DNA of 64,000 nucleotides from Euborellia annulipes (Eukaryota > Arthropoda > Insecta > Dermaptera > Anisolabididae): NCBI GenBank assembly GCA_023213315.1, contig JAKCPI010000831.1, forward strand, positions 62,001-126,000, given 5' to 3'. The notes under the pieces were generated by a model. It was given only the letters and a program-made list of their open reading frames with translations. It was not told where the DNA came from and ran no database searches. The translations under genes were made by a program, and so were the position numbers. Positions 1-13,142 of the stretch are shown in pieces (position 1 is the first letter of the stretch; the number at the start of each line of letters is the position of its first letter).

Positions 1-560
1 TCCCTGGTTTGAAGCCCTAACGCAGCCCATGAGACGTTGGGGCAGGTTATGTCCGTTAGCTGACGTCACAGCGTCTTTCTAATACGACTCAACGCGAGTT
101 AATTATTTACTAGAAATTATGTATAAACTTGAGGAGGTGTATACTTGCTTAAAATCAACATGTATCATGTCCGTTATCTTGACGTCAGAGTCTTGAACTC
201 GATCTAATTAATTACGAGAAACTGTTTTGTTAGAGAACTTGAGGAGGAGTTTCAACTAAAATCAATTCAATGTCCCTTGTCAATAGAAAAATCGAGATAA
301 CAGAGTAACAAAAAATAACACAATAAAAATAAATTAATGAAATGGAATAAATTGACCTTAAATTAACCAGGAAAAAATAAAAATAAATGTTTGTTCTCTT
401 GATTCCATTCATTTCATTGAAAATGGAATACTTTTGAAGGTGAATCTTACGATTTTCATTATCAGTCAAAGAAAACCAGTTTTCGACATTTGACGTCAGA
501 TAAAGACACTATTCAAAAAATAAATAAATCGTGAAGAAGACAGTGAGAAACCCGCGGCCC
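1..560. repeat. Tandem ~119-bp duplication with TGACGTCA sites
   Basis: The block from GTCCGTTAGC (about 50) recurs at GTCCGTTATC (about 169), each followed by the CRE/ATF palindrome TGACGTCA (61-68, 180-187), then ACTTGAGGAGG and AAATCAA words. A third TGACGTCA is at 491-498. No open frame. Could be a repeat array or a regulatory cluster; function not shown. Confidence 0.55.
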
Positions 561-589
561 TCTAGGATCATTTATTTTCATTTATATTA

Positions 590-1245
590 CTAGGGCTAAT
601 CAAATTTGTACTTTCTCTTACCTATGTATATATTTAATATATATAGAAAGTATTAGATTCATGTCAAAAATTCGATGTCGAGATTTTGATGGATATACAC
701 GTTTTGAGGTCCCCTGATTCCAAAAAAGTTGAAACATGGTCTGTCTGTCTGTCTCTGTGTGTGTGAACAAAATATCTCAAGAACAAAAAGAGCTAGGAGG
801 TTGAAATTTTATATTTAAGTTAGGCACCCCCATGGGACGTGACACGAAGCTTTTGAACAAAATCGGCCAAAAAGTACTAGTACTTTACTGATGTATTTTT
901 ACAGTTTTTTTCGATTTTCTCAAAATGCGCTCTAACGGTTTTGATTAAAATCCAAAAATCAATTATTTTTTTAGATGCTCTTTAAAATGTATATTCTCAT
1001 TTTACCCTTGAAATCTTATGAAGATCACTTTACTCATGTACTTCGTAGGAAAGATAGGAGAAATGGTTGCCATAGTAATAAAATATAAATATTTTTGTTT
1101 ATAAATAAATTCATATGTACCGTACTGTCGGGAACTAAATATATGCCGACACAAAAAAAGCTGGTGTGAAAAGCACAGAACACAACTTTCGTTTACCGAA
1201 GGTAAGAAAAAGTTGTGTGCTATGCTTCCAGTCACACCAGATTTT
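590..1245 (+). repeat. Dispersed family A, copy 1
   Basis: Marker words in order: AGTATTAGATTCATGTC, TTCGATGTCGAGATTTTGAT, CACGTTTTGAGGTCCCCTGA, a GTCTGTCTGTCTG run, CTAGGAGGTTGAAATTTTAT, AAAAGTACTAGTACTTTACT, then the CACAGAACACAACTTTC hairpin and TCACACCAGATTTTTT. Other copies: 4370-4900 (-), 6835-7690 (-), 8405-8660 (+), 27600-27925 (-), 30468-31190 (-), 47985-48500 (+), 56880-57300 (-). No coding capacity. Confidence 0.85.
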
Positions 1246-2404
1246 TTAATTTAAATTTCCAAATTCAAATGCTAGTAAATACTAAATAGGCCTATAAATA
1301 TTAAATACATTTTCGTTTTAATAATAATAATTTGGAAAGTTCATTTATTGATAGTATTGTGATGAATAAATCTAAATGAGGCCAGTGACGTCCGCACAAT
1401 CAAAATTGAAATGGGGGGGGGGGAATATTTATAAATTTTATATCCGTACGCCCGAATAATTGATATTAGCAATGTAGTGGTCGAACGTAGGTGCGGCCTT
1501 TCTGCTATTTCGGAAAACTTTATTTAAGGAAAAAGGATACTTGTTTTTTTTAGGCGGGATAGAGGGGGGGGGGGGGGGGGGGAATACAAGGTCTTAATAC
1601 CTATAATGATAAATGATAGAGGAATAAGAGAGTAAAGAAATTTGGCTTTTCCATCTCAAATTTCCAATAAATTTCAATGAAATATTATAACGGTGTCATA
1701 AATTACAAGGCCTATTTATCCATATATGAGGCACATGCATTGCATGCCAAAAGCACCTTCCATTACAAATTATGAAATTGATTATTAGTCTCCTCCTTAG
1801 GAAGTGTTAAAAAAAAATCCTTTATTTGAATAGAAATTTTGGAGAAATCTAAAAAAATAAATAAATTATGGAATTAAGATAATTATTATATCCCAAGGGT
1901 ATAAGTAATCTATTCAGACAGAGGAACAGAGAGTATTTCTCTATCAAGTTTAAAGATAATTCAAAAAATAAGAGGAAAATTTCCCTATTTTCCGAAGAAT
2001 AGTCTCAGGAGGAAGACATTAGCTTTTCGTGCCTGCGGTCTCGGGTTCGTTTCCCGTCCCAAACGAGAAAAATCTATTTCATTTTAATTGGCTACGGCTC
2101 ATTTGAAATAAATAGGGATGATAAAAGGGAGAGGGTCTAAATGCCGAAAAAGACCTTAAAAAAAATATTTAAAATATAAAAATAAAATATCGGAATATTT
2201 TTAATAAAAAAAAAAAAACAGATGTTCAAGTCCTGATGATAGCAGGAATAGTGCCGAAACAGTCAATTAAAGATCGAGAAGAAAATTCAAATTTTTTTAA
2301 TTTAACTAAATGTCAGATTTATATAGAAAATAGTCCCCAACAAGGGAATTGAACTAGAAATCTCCAACCAAGAATCGGTGTGTTTTCCACTGTGTACCAT
2401 GTCA

Positions 2405-2655
2405 CCCAGTGGCGGATTAATGCAATTTTGTCGGGGGGGGCGGTTTTATTTTTTTTATTTTTTTATTTAAGGACTTTGTGGGCATCTATGGCCATTTAGA
2501 CCCCTTTCCTATTTATTTAAATTGATTGGTAACAAATTCAATTGAAATTAAAGCCCGGAAATCATAATTTCTTTAGATTACTAGTTTTTATAACATTGTG
2601 AATTTCTTCTCGGGGGGGGGCGATCGCCCCTCGCCCCCCTTTAATCCGCCCCTGA
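2405..2655. mobile_element. G-run MITE (GGCGGATTAA ends), copy 1
   Basis: Starts AGTGGCGGATTAATGCA and ends TTTAATCCGCCCCTGATG, with long G-runs just inside each end. The interior carries a SINE-like tail (GGCCATTTAGACCCC). The same element occurs reversed at 11213-11461. Confidence 0.75.
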
Positions 2656-2809
2656 TGCCACCGTACTCTTTATCTTTTTAATCAATTTCCCAGCCAAACA
2701 CCTGCCAAAGTCTAAACAAAAAAACTCACAAATAAATAAATATTAAAGAATCTCAAATAAAAATAAAATCAAGAAATCGAAAAAATTTCATTTTGTTTTC
2801 TCAAAACAA

Positions 2810-3261
2810 AAATCTTGGCCACCTCACGGTGGGTCTCGGGGTGCTAATTTTGAGAGGTTCAAGCGGCCACAATTTTGAAGCTATCGACCTCATTTTTTTT
2901 TTATTAAAGCTATTTAAAATATCTACAACTTATAGAAGCATGATATTTAAAAAAATCCGCTCTATATCTTATGGATAATTAAATTAGTAATGAGAGAAAA
3001 AGGAAGTGTTTTTTCTCCTTATCATTCTAATACGATTAAGGGGACAGAGACGAAATATTGAGAATGGAGGGGGGGCTGGTAATCATTGTGTTACAAAATA
3101 ATTAATGGTTCTACCCTTAATCAATTACTGGAAACTTCAAAATGAAATGGAATAAATCCCTTGTGTCTCTATGGAAAAAAACTAACGCCATCTCTTGCCG
3201 CCTCGAGTAACTCGGTAGTCAATCGTGTTCTAACGGCTTTTCGAGACGCGCACCTTAACAA
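2810..3261. mobile_element. TTAA-type MITE, copy 1 (left end degraded)
   Basis: Shares GCGGCCACAATTTTGAAGCT, the TCTTGCCGCC/AACTCGGTAGTCAATCGTG block and the right end CGAGACGCGCACCTTAA with the element at 12747-13142. The left end is altered, with a GGTGGGTCTCGGGGTGC-like sequence in place of the intact terminus. Confidence 0.7.
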
Positions 3262-4369
3262 TGGCGAGTGTAATTTAACCGTCATCTTTCTCTTTATTGT
3301 TTTCTTTCAATAAATGAGAAAAATACCAAGGCTAGAACGTCTAACTATCATATCCAAAATACTTCAATATAAATGTAACAAATTATCATTTTTATAAAGT
3401 GTAAAAATTAATTTAAAAATTCAAAATTTTTTAATTATTTTTGGAATGCGGAAATTGTATTTTTTTCTTTGAAATAAATATTGATTGCCAAAATATTTGA
3501 AATAATAATAATAATAATAATAGGTCTCGCCTTGGATGGAGAGGGTCTTTAATTATTATTTATTATCACGGAATGTTTATTTGATGCTCTTTCTCTCTAA
3601 AGGGGGCGCGCCCGAAAAAATCGCCAATGAATGAACGCCACGCGCCATTCGCGAATTCGTCGCCAAAAAAAGCCGCGGGTGTGTGTTGGGTAGGGAAGGG
3701 GGGGGGGACCTAGACCCCACCAAACACCAAGGTAATCGGGGTTCGAGGTCCCAGACGATCTGACAGCTCCAAGGCGACCGACCCATTTGTCCGCATTCGT
3801 GTTTGCTCAGCTACACATAAATTTCACGCATTCATACATACATTCAAACATATAGGTGTATTTAGCCATATAAATCAAATTCTGTGTTATCTTATTTAAC
3901 CGTCAGCTGGCCATTTTAGGAAATATGAATTAAAGAAAACAAATAGATCAGATGCATTGTGGTCTATTTATATAAACGTATGGTATGATTCAGACATCAG
4001 AAAGAAAAAACTTCCTCTTTTATTTCCTAGAAGAACAATACTGTAGTCTAGCAAATGTTTTATGCAAATCTCTGATTTATTCTTTGAAATAATTACAATA
4101 TCAACTTTTTGCTATAAATTTTAGATACATCCTGGATTATTCTAAATCGTTCTCGCTCACATACAAAAGAAGGAAGTCTCCAGTTGATTCTTGTCCGATT
4201 TTTATGCCCTTTTACAGGGTTAAATTATTATATAAATAAATAAGCATGTATTTTGCTCCAACATTGATTGTATATGCCCTTTTAGACTACTAAAATTTGA
4301 CATCAATCATAGCAACAATCCTTTTGACTTGGAAAGGGTGCGAGAGGGGGGGGGGGGTATAAAAATGCA

Positions 4370-4900
4370 TTCTCTTGGAATATCTCTATCTCAAAATAAA
4401 ATTTTTTTCTAATTGAATTGAAATTTCATATAATCTGATGGAAGATATTTTGTTCACACACACAGACAGACCATGTCGCGAAAACCACTTTTTTGGATTC
4501 AGGGGCTCTCAAAACGTGTAAATCCATCAAAATCTCGACATCGAATTTTTGACATGAATCCAATACTTTCTCTCTTTTATATTATTTTAATGGCAATTTT
4601 AAGAAACGATTAAAAAAAGTTATTTAAATCTTTTTCATAGAAATTTAGGTAAATATTTTCAACTTTTAACAGGAAAAGATCTTCGTAGAATTTCGGATTT
4701 TTTCACAATAAATTTAATGAATTTCAAGTGAAAATATGAATTAAGGGAATTACTCAAAAACTAAAAATCTCTGGATAATAAAATTTTATACTTAAGCTAA
4801 GCACCCATTTCGTAGACGTCTCGAGGATTTTGAATAAAATCGACCAAAGAGTACGAGTATCTTACTTATGTACTTTTTTAGTTTTTTTCGATTTTATTTA
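4370..4900 (-). repeat. Dispersed family A, copy 2
   Basis: Contains ACAGACCATGTCGCGAAAAC, CTCAAAACGTGTAAATCCAT, AATCTCGACATCGAATTTTT and CCAATACTTTCTCT, i.e. the reverse complement of copy 1 markers, followed by a second AAAGAGTACGAGTATCTTAC block. Confidence 0.8.
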
Positions 4901-5261
4901 ATGGTCAATTTCTATATTTTTCTTTGAGAAAGAGCGTCGCATAAATAAAAGTAATAATTAAAAAAATGAAATATATTAATATATAAGCATTTTTTTAATA
5001 AAAATTTTGTCTTTCAGAGGACCCAGGCCCTTCGGGGCTCAGATGGAAAATTTAGATAAAAAAAATTAATGAAAATTTGTCTTTGAGGGCCCGGGCCTCT
5101 CGGGTATTTTAAAAATATTTTTGTATATAGGGGGAGGGGAATATTTAAAAATGAATTCGGACCCTCCCCCGAAAAAAAACTTCTATATTCGCAGGGACGT
5201 AAACTGTCATCGTCTAAAATTCTTTTGTAAAGGGACATGCTTTTTTTTTGGCACACCCCCT

Positions 5262-5627
5262 TTGGGGTTGTCCACATATTACGTAACGCGTTAGGGGGGG
5301 GGGAGGGGTCTGGACAAAAAGTTATTAATTGTGACATGGGGGACCAGGGGGTCACATAACAATTCAAAGTTGAATTTATAAAATTTTTTGAAAAAAAAGG
5401 TCGAATGATTTTCACATTAGGGAAAAACGGAGTGATTATTTGAGTCACGAGGAAAAATGAATGATAAAATGATATGAATTTTGTAAAGAAATTTTATTTG
5501 GGGAGGGGGGTAGTTCTATGTTGTGACATAATATTGTAAGGGGTTTGTTTGAATGTGACATGGGGGGGGGGGGACTAGAAAATCGTCAAAAAAAGGCGTT
5601 ACTTAATATGTTGACGACCCCTTTCTT
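5262..5627. mobile_element. MITE (GGGGTTGTCCACATATTACG ends)
   Basis: The left end GGGGTTGTCCACATATTACG and the right end TTAATATGTTGACGACCCC are imperfect inverted repeats. The interior contains two long G-runs and GTGACATGGGGG words. Similar 'ACATATTACGTAACGC' ended elements are common in arthropod genomes (from memory). Confidence 0.65.
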
Positions 5628-6834
5628 GTTCAAAAATCTCTCTTGTGCCTCTCGAAAAGTGGTGGAAAATTGGTTGGCATTAGCACAAAGCAGGAATAAG
5701 TCAAGAGTTTCATCATAAAAATATTAAAAATAATATTTAGAATAAATGTCTGGGTGCGATGTCCACCATAGAAGGGCAGGGTCATTTGTTATATAATATT
5801 GTTATTATTTTATGATTTAATACATTCTTACTATATAAGTACACCTAGATTGGACAAAAGAAATAAAAAATATCTTGATAATTAATCTTCATCATTTTTT
5901 ATATTTTTTATTTTTAGTTTAGTGGGCAGAATAATTTTGAATAACAAAAGACTGGACAGAACAGACAGAGAAACAAAAACAAAAAAAAGATTAATTTTGG
6001 CTAATTAAATTGTTATGTAAGCTTTTATTATTTTCTCATTATAATATAATTAAATATATACATGTATATTTACTTTTATTTTTTATACTCTTAAATCACC
6101 TTTCGTTTTGGCGTTTATTATTAACACTTTATAGATTAAAACGACAAGCAACATTGCTTGTATAAATTCCAAAAAGAAATTATTTTTTATTGAAATTACC
6201 TTGAAGGTTCCTCATTAAGTTGTAAAATTAGCATCTTGTTATATTAATTAAGATTTGAAAAATTCTGGCATAGTGTGTTAAAAAAGCACACCACACCCTG
6301 CCAAACTCTGGCTTGAAGCCACCAACCCGACATTCCAGGGACAAAAGGGCTATTACTTCGTCCTTATTAAATTTCAACTGCCCGTCAGCCCGTGCAGCTA
6401 AGCAAAGGATTATTTTAATTAATGCTTTAACGGCATCGGAGGCTATTTACAATTGAAATAAATATTTGTTGTGAGTTCCTGGCACCTAGGACATAAGAAA
6501 GCAGTTTATTCGTCCTTATAAAAATTATAAAGTTTTAAACAATTTATTGCATAATTTTTTATTTATTTCAGTCATTTTCACTTGTTAGAGTTTAAACAAT
6601 TCACATTAATTTATAAAGTATAGGTAGGGATGTGGTATCGAAAATAAAGTATCGATACTTGTACTTGGTATCGTATCGAAGGGGAAAGAATCGAGTACTT
6701 TTTTAAGTATGAGTATTACACCGGAAGATGAGTGCGATATACTGCCCCCTTCCTCAGAGTAATGATCGCCAGGGCTTCCTGGAGGATCAACCCCCCCCCC
6801 CCTTCTGGGTTGAATCGCAGCGTAAAGTGTACTT

Positions 6835-7690
6835 CAACTATATTCACGTAAAGTTTTATTGATATAGGCTACTTTTTAAAGAGTATCTAAAAAATAATTG
6901 ATTTTTTTTGAATTTTAATCAAAATAGTTAAAGCGAATTTTGAGAAATCGAAAAAAGTTGAAAAAATACATTAGTAAAGTACTAGTACCCTTTGGCTGAT
7001 GTGATTGAAATTTCTTGAAATACTTGCGACATAGGTACTTGGCTTAAGGATAAAATTTGAGTATCGAGAGTTTTTTCGTTTTTGAGTAATTCCCATTAAC
7101 CCACATTTTTGATATTTCACTTGAAATTAATTTATTTTATTGTGAAAAAATTTTAAATTTCAAGAAGATCGATTCCAGTTAAAATATCAAAACATAATAT
7201 TTACGTAAATTTCTCTGAAAGAGATTTTATCACTTTTAAATGCCTGTTTTATTGCTTTTCTTGAAATTGCCATTAAAAGGAGGCGATTCCCTTTAGCTTG
7301 AATTTGACGTCATTTTCACAATCATTTGAATGAATTTCAACTGAAATATCAAAAAATGTGGATTAAATTAAATAAGTCAATAAGGAAAGAACTCTCGATA
7401 GTCAAATTTTATACTTTAGCTTAGTATTCATGTACCAAGCATGGGCAGGAATTTCATTCCAATCGACCAAATAGTAAAATTTCAACTACCTAGCTCTTTT
7501 CGTTCTTGAGATATTTTGTTCACAGATAGACACACAGAAAGACAGACCATGTTGCGAAAACCACTTTTTGGATTCAGGGGACCTCAAAACGTGTACATCC
7601 ATCAAAATCTCGACATCGAATTTGTGACATGAATCCAATACTTTCTCTCACTATATATTAACATATATATAGAGGTAAGAGAAAGTAAAA
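6835..7690 (-). repeat. Dispersed family A, copy 3
   Basis: Reverse-oriented copy: the AGTACTAGTACCCTTTGGC region, then ACAGACCATGTTGCGAAAAC, ATCTCGACATCGAATTTGTG and CTTTCTCTCACTATATATTA. Preceded at 6630-6830 by a TATCGATACTTGTACTTGGT repeat of another family. Confidence 0.8.
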
Positions 7691-9348
7691 ATTCAGAAAA
7701 ATCAAATGAACCGTATAATTTTATGGGAATTTTGTTCATACACTTTGGTAAATTATTATATTTTCATTGCGCATTTTAGGATGCTTTTAAGAGGCTCATG
7801 ACTAATCAGATAAGCTGTGGATTACGAATCTAGAGTTGCCCACCCAACTCGGGTTCAGATCCCACTTGCCGTGAAAATTTTCAAACTTTGTCAATGTCTC
7901 CTCCGTCTCTCTGTTATTGTAATTGAGAGATAGGAGAAAATTATTTGACATTTCAGAGAGAAGCTCTAAAAGCATAGGCCTACTTTTAATTAGAGTTTAT
8001 TTTCATTTTGTTTAACATTTCCGAATTATTTAATTTAAAAGAAAATCTATTGCTCTAGAGGTGCAAATTAAAAAAAAAATCTTAATTTTAAAGCATTTAA
8101 AGAATTTTAATAGACATTGAACTAATGAGAGATGGTTGATTGAGAAATTAGAAATTTATGACATTTGTTGCACCGCTTTATCTCGCGCTCTCTTCTAACA
8201 AGATCATAAAATAAATTTTTAAGACCACCTGGCCTGGCAATTTATTCTTATTATTGAAACAATAAATTTAATTCTAAACAAGATACTCAGAGTGATTCTA
8301 AATGTAATTCAATTAGACGCTTGAAAGGCTTGAATTAGCAATAAAATTGCATTTTCTTTTAGCTCAATAAAATAGGCTTTCTTCCGCTTTTGTTTTATGG
8401 CAGTTATGGAGAGAGAAAGTATTGCACTCATGCTAAAAATTCGATGTCGAGATTTTGAAGGAAATACACGTTTTGAGGACTCCTGAGTGGTTCAAAATAA
8501 AGCAAGAAGGAAATGAGCTAAGAGATTGAAATTTTATATTTAAGTTAAGGCCCTCCTGAGGCGCAAAAATAAGCTTTCGGCCAACGAGTATATTTTTACT
8601 CTTGTACTGTATAGGAAAGAGAAGAAATAGTTGCCGTTGGCGTAGTCAAGCCCCCCCCCCCGACTATGCCTATGAATGTGCATTCTATTTTATCATATAT
8701 GGACGATGTTATGCACGAAGGAACCAAGATCCATTAACCTAAATCTGAGATAAGGGGCATTTCATTTGCACAATTGTAAACAATCACTTTTTTTCTTGTT
8801 TTATACAAAAAAAAGTGAACAGAGTAATGATGTTGTGATTTAAATAGAGGTAGATCTTTTTCCCTACAAGATGGCGGTCTTATCTAGATTTCGATCATAA
8901 TGGCGCTTGATTCCTTTATGCATAACATCGTTCATATGTTTAATTATAGTAGTGGCTGTGAATATTATATTTATTATAATAGAAATAAATATGCAGAGTC
9001 AGCCAAAAATTATTCTCTGTATTTAAGATTTACATAAGATCTTCCTCCCCGTGACCGAGACGTTTGAGACAAATGTCAATATTGATAATCTAAAAGCCAA
9101 AGTAAGTGGGTTCGGACCACAGTCCGAAGAAAGTAACTATCGTTTTAAGTCTAAATTGCCGAAAATATTTTTTTTTTTTTAATGTATAATAATTAAGATA
9201 TTTTTCTCCAGCCTCCAGACTTTTTTTGGAACAAATTCTTTGTTTATTTATTGTTGAATTATCTGGAAATGTTTCGGTCCTTTTTTAAACATCTCATTAA
9301 TTGAATATAATATGATCAGAGTTAGTTAGTCATATGATCAATAGGTCT

Positions 9349-9622
9349 ATTGCAATAGTATTGAGTCTAAAGCCCGGTAGTTAGGCAGCCCAAATGGCAG
9401 CTCGTCTGTGTGAGAAAAACTTTATCAAAGCAGACAATAGACCAAACGATTCTTAAAAAAAAAAAAAAAAAATAACCATACAAATTTATTTTTTTAATAT
9501 AAATTTCAAGATATGTTGAAATAAATATTATCTCAATGTTCTAATCAGAAAAAAAGTTTAGGAAGCGCGTGCCATTTGGGCTGCCTAACTACCGGGCTTT
9601 AGTCTCAATACTATTGTAATAG
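9349..9622. mobile_element. Inverted-repeat MITE (AAAGCCCGGTAGTTAGGCAG)
   Basis: A ~274-bp element. The left end runs ATTGCAATAGTATTGAGTCT, then AAAGCCCGGTAGTTAGGCAG and CCCAAATGGCA. The right end is the reverse complement with a few changes. The inner part is A-rich. No coding capacity. Confidence 0.8.
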
Positions 9623-11212
9623 ATGGTAGAAACAGTTATTTCTATACTTATATATCAGTTATATTTTCACTGAAGAAGGGAAAGTTTTGCATTTTCATTT
9701 CATACCTTAGATTAATTAAATGAAAAAAAGCTGCACTCTAGTGAAACACTTTTGTTACGGTGTTATTTAATAACTGAATCTTAATTGAAATTCCTATTTA
9801 AACAACAATTATAAGCTTAAAGGAAATTATTTAACATGTCTATTGTCAATTTTCCACCCAAAGCGAAATAAGAGCATTATAATTAGAGGCTATTAATTAT
9901 TATTTAAAGTCCCTCGTCAATCATTAAGCCTGCGATAAAATCATTTGGAAATTGCTCAAGCATGGAGAAGAAAGAAATGGATAAAGATAAATAAGAAATT
10001 ATTATGAATTAATAACAGTCTATTAATCAAAGATAACGAAATGATTAATAGAGAGAGTTATTTAAAAAAGGCTATTTCAAATTCAAGGTTGATCCTTTCC
10101 GGAGTGACTGACTTCTTGAAATTCGGTGGAAATCAATTCTGCAATCAATGCAAAATTTATCGTCATGAGAGATCGTGTCTATTGAAGGATTAGTAATTCA
10201 AATGAAGTAACTTTAAGCAGTTGAGAATATTTTATTTTGACGTTAGAAGAGAAGAGGAAAATTTTAACTTAGCGTAATTCGGAGGATCAACTTGCTGTTT
10301 CCTGACCTTGACCACAACCAAGGACTCGAAACTAGTTCCGACAGCCGCCAATCAATTTCGATTTAATATTAGGGCATTATTCTCTAGTAAATGAAAAACC
10401 GTTATTTATACAGATTAAAAAATAAACGAAAAAAAGATTCCAATTGGAGTTGCGTAAAAAGAAAACAATTCAAATGGCACTTTTATTTGGGAAAAACAGT
10501 TGTAGAATATATTTTTATTTATTATTTTAGAGACTTAGAGCTCTAGACGGAATGATTAGCGAAACCAAATTATTTGGACACGGGCAAATTTAATTAGGTG
10601 GGCCCGGAACAAAAAAGTATTTCTTATTTTTTTGGCACTTGTAGTATTAAAGAAAAACAAAAATATTCCGAGGAAAATCAAATAGCTTAAGATTGGCCCC
10701 GAAAAGGAAAATCAGGGGGGGGGCATGATTCACCAGAAATTTGGCCTGTGCTAGAAATCTCTTTCGTAAAGGTACAGTTTGGCAAGTTTCGGCAGTTTCG
10801 GCCATGGTTTCGGTTTTGGCCAAAAAGTAGCCGAAACTTTCGGCCAGCCGAAACCTGAGTCTGAAAAAATTTAGTCTATCCCGCAGGATGGACAACTTAG
10901 GTTCCGCAAAAGGGGAAATGTTCCACGGGGCGGAAAAAAATTAGTTTCTAAAAAAAATTTTCGGCAGAAAAATTTTGTAGTTAAAGCCCCCATCCCCCCC
11001 CCAAAAAAATTTCTATATACGCCCCTGATAGGAAATACAAGTTTCGGTTTCGGTTACGGTTTCGGCCGAAACTAGGATTGAGGCCGAAATTCGGTTTCGG
11101 TTGAAAATCTTGTTTCGGTCGGACCCTAGTTATAATGCCTTTCCAAAGAGGCCCACAAAATCATTTAGGTTGGCCACCCCTGAGCTAGGGTTTAGTCAAA
11201 GTTCAATATGAC

Positions 11213-11461
11213 ATCAGGGGCGGATTAAAGGGGGGCGGTGGGGGCGATCGCCCCCCCCCGAGAAGAAATTCAAAAAGTTATAAAAACTAGTATTCTAAAG
11301 AAATTATGATTTCCGCTCTTTAATTTCAATTGAATTTGTTACCAATCAATTTAAATAAAATAAATAGGAAAGGGATAAAAATGTCCATAGATGCTAACAA
11401 AGTCCTTAAATAAAAAAAAAACCGCCCCCCCCCCGACAAACTTGCATTAATCCGCCCCTGT
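11213..11461. mobile_element. G-run MITE (GGCGGATTAA ends), copy 2, reversed
   Basis: Starts CAGGGGCGGATTAAAGGGG and ends GCATTAATCCGCCCCTG. The interior matches the reverse complement of 2405-2655. Confidence 0.8.
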
Positions 11462-12746
11462 ATGACATTCACATTGATTGGACACCAAATAGATTATCCC
11501 TGATAGATGCTTGTAGGAAAAACGAAATGTCTATCAATAAACATCAGAGGTCTTTCATGTGAGTGAAGATGGTCGCACAGGCGACCGAAACGTCGCTGTG
11601 GGCTTGAATAATGAAAAAAACCATGGCTGCTGCTCCTTTTACTTTATTCTACATTTTATAGATCGTTTAGGAAAAATAAATTATAAATAGATAATAAAAA
11701 TGTAAATATCCTAAATCAAATAAGGAAATAAATTTGATTAATTGAAATTTTTTACTAAATTTATTCAAATCATTTTTTTTATAGCAGATTAAATTAATAA
11801 ATTTGTATTTTTTATAGATTGAGCTTTTCTAAATATTGATAGATTCCCACTAATCCAAAATTTGAGATTTTTTTAACTAACAAGAGATGAGCTAATCGCC
11901 TACCGAATAATAAATTTCTATTTGTATTCTATTCAGTATTTTAATTATTTTTATTAAGATAAGAATGGATTTTTTATTAAACTTAAAGTAAAATTAAAGT
12001 AAAATTACTGATTTTTTTTTTCAAGACGTGAATAACCGGTTTATTTATTTATTTAATTGGCGTTTAGTTGGGAATATTAAACTTTCCACACCCAAAATTT
12101 TGTTGATAAAATCTGCCAATCAAGTATTAATATATGACTCCGGTTGAGAATTGATTCATTCCTAATTCTGTTTTTGTTAGTTTGAGAAATAGCTACAGAA
12201 TTAATAGAGAAGGCTTAAAATATTGGAGCAGTTTGGAAATTCTTTTGCACTTTGTTTCTCTGTTGGAGGCCCGAGAAACCGAAAACCCTGACAATATTTT
12301 ACAAACATAATTATTATGTCAGAAATTTCGCTTTATCCATTTAATTTAATAACAAAATGACTCCATTAAACCCCAAATTTTGTTGCCAAGATTTGATCAA
12401 AGGCTAATTAATATTTTTTATGTTTCGCTCAATTTTTATAGGCAAATTTCCATAAAGTTTTGGAAACTAAATAAATGTAGGGTATTTCGGTTTTTTAATT
12501 GATTTATAATGATGTAATAATTTTTGTTTTAATTTATCCCGAAGAATTTTGATATTAAATAAACTGGATTTTTTGAATTTAGACCTTGAATTTCAGATTT
12601 TATGTTAGTGTGATTGAATATAAATAATTTGTATTAATACCTCTATGGCTTCAAATGATCAAAGACAAAAAACTACTAATAGTTAATGGGTGGAATAAAA
12701 TTATTCCATGAAGATCAAAAAGTCAGCTTGAAACTAAATTTTGTTT

Positions 12747-13142
12747 AAGGTGCGCGTCTCTCGATTTTGAGAGTTTCCAGCGGCCACAATTTTGAAGCTA
12801 TCGACCTCAATTTTTTTTTAATTAAAGCCATTTAAAATATCTACAACTTATAGAAGCCCTTTTTTTGATTTTCGAAAAAATAATTTTTTTTTTTTAAATT
12901 AATCGCATTAAATAAAAGATATTTTTAAAAAATCCGCTCTATAACTTATAGATAATTAAATTAGTAATCATTGTGTTAAAAAATAATCAATTTTCTACCC
13001 TTAATTAAATAGCTGGAATCTTTAAAATGAAATGGAATAAATCCCTTGTATTCCTATGGGAAAAACTAACGTCATCTCTTGCCGCCTAGAGTAACTCGGT
13101 AGTCAATCGTGTTCTAACGGCTTTTCGAGACGCGCACCTTAA
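12747..13142. mobile_element. TTAA-flanked MITE, copy 2 (GGTGCGCGTCTC ends)
   Basis: Begins TTAAGGTGCGCGTCTC and ends GAGACGCGCACCTTAA, so inverted ends of about 14 bp are bordered by TTAA on both sides. A 4-bp TTAA duplication is typical of piggyBac-type transposition, though the GG start is unusual for that family. The interior shares long blocks with 2800-3261 (GCGGCCACAATTTTGAAGCT and CTTGCCGCCT...AACTCGGTAG). Confidence 0.75.

Noticed and set aside
3580..3815. CpG-rich patch with a 69-codon open frame, possible promoter or first exon
   Set aside because: No donor in a plausible frame and no core-promoter elements; recorded only as a GC-rich patch.
5014..5448. 144-codon open frame on the minus strand
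   Set aside because: It overlaps a MITE with inverted ends and G-runs; composition follows the repeat and no family motif is present.
10265..10370. GC-richer, coding-looking patch (frames open on both strands)
   Set aside because: No consistent splice sites, start or neighbour exons; cannot be tied to a gene.
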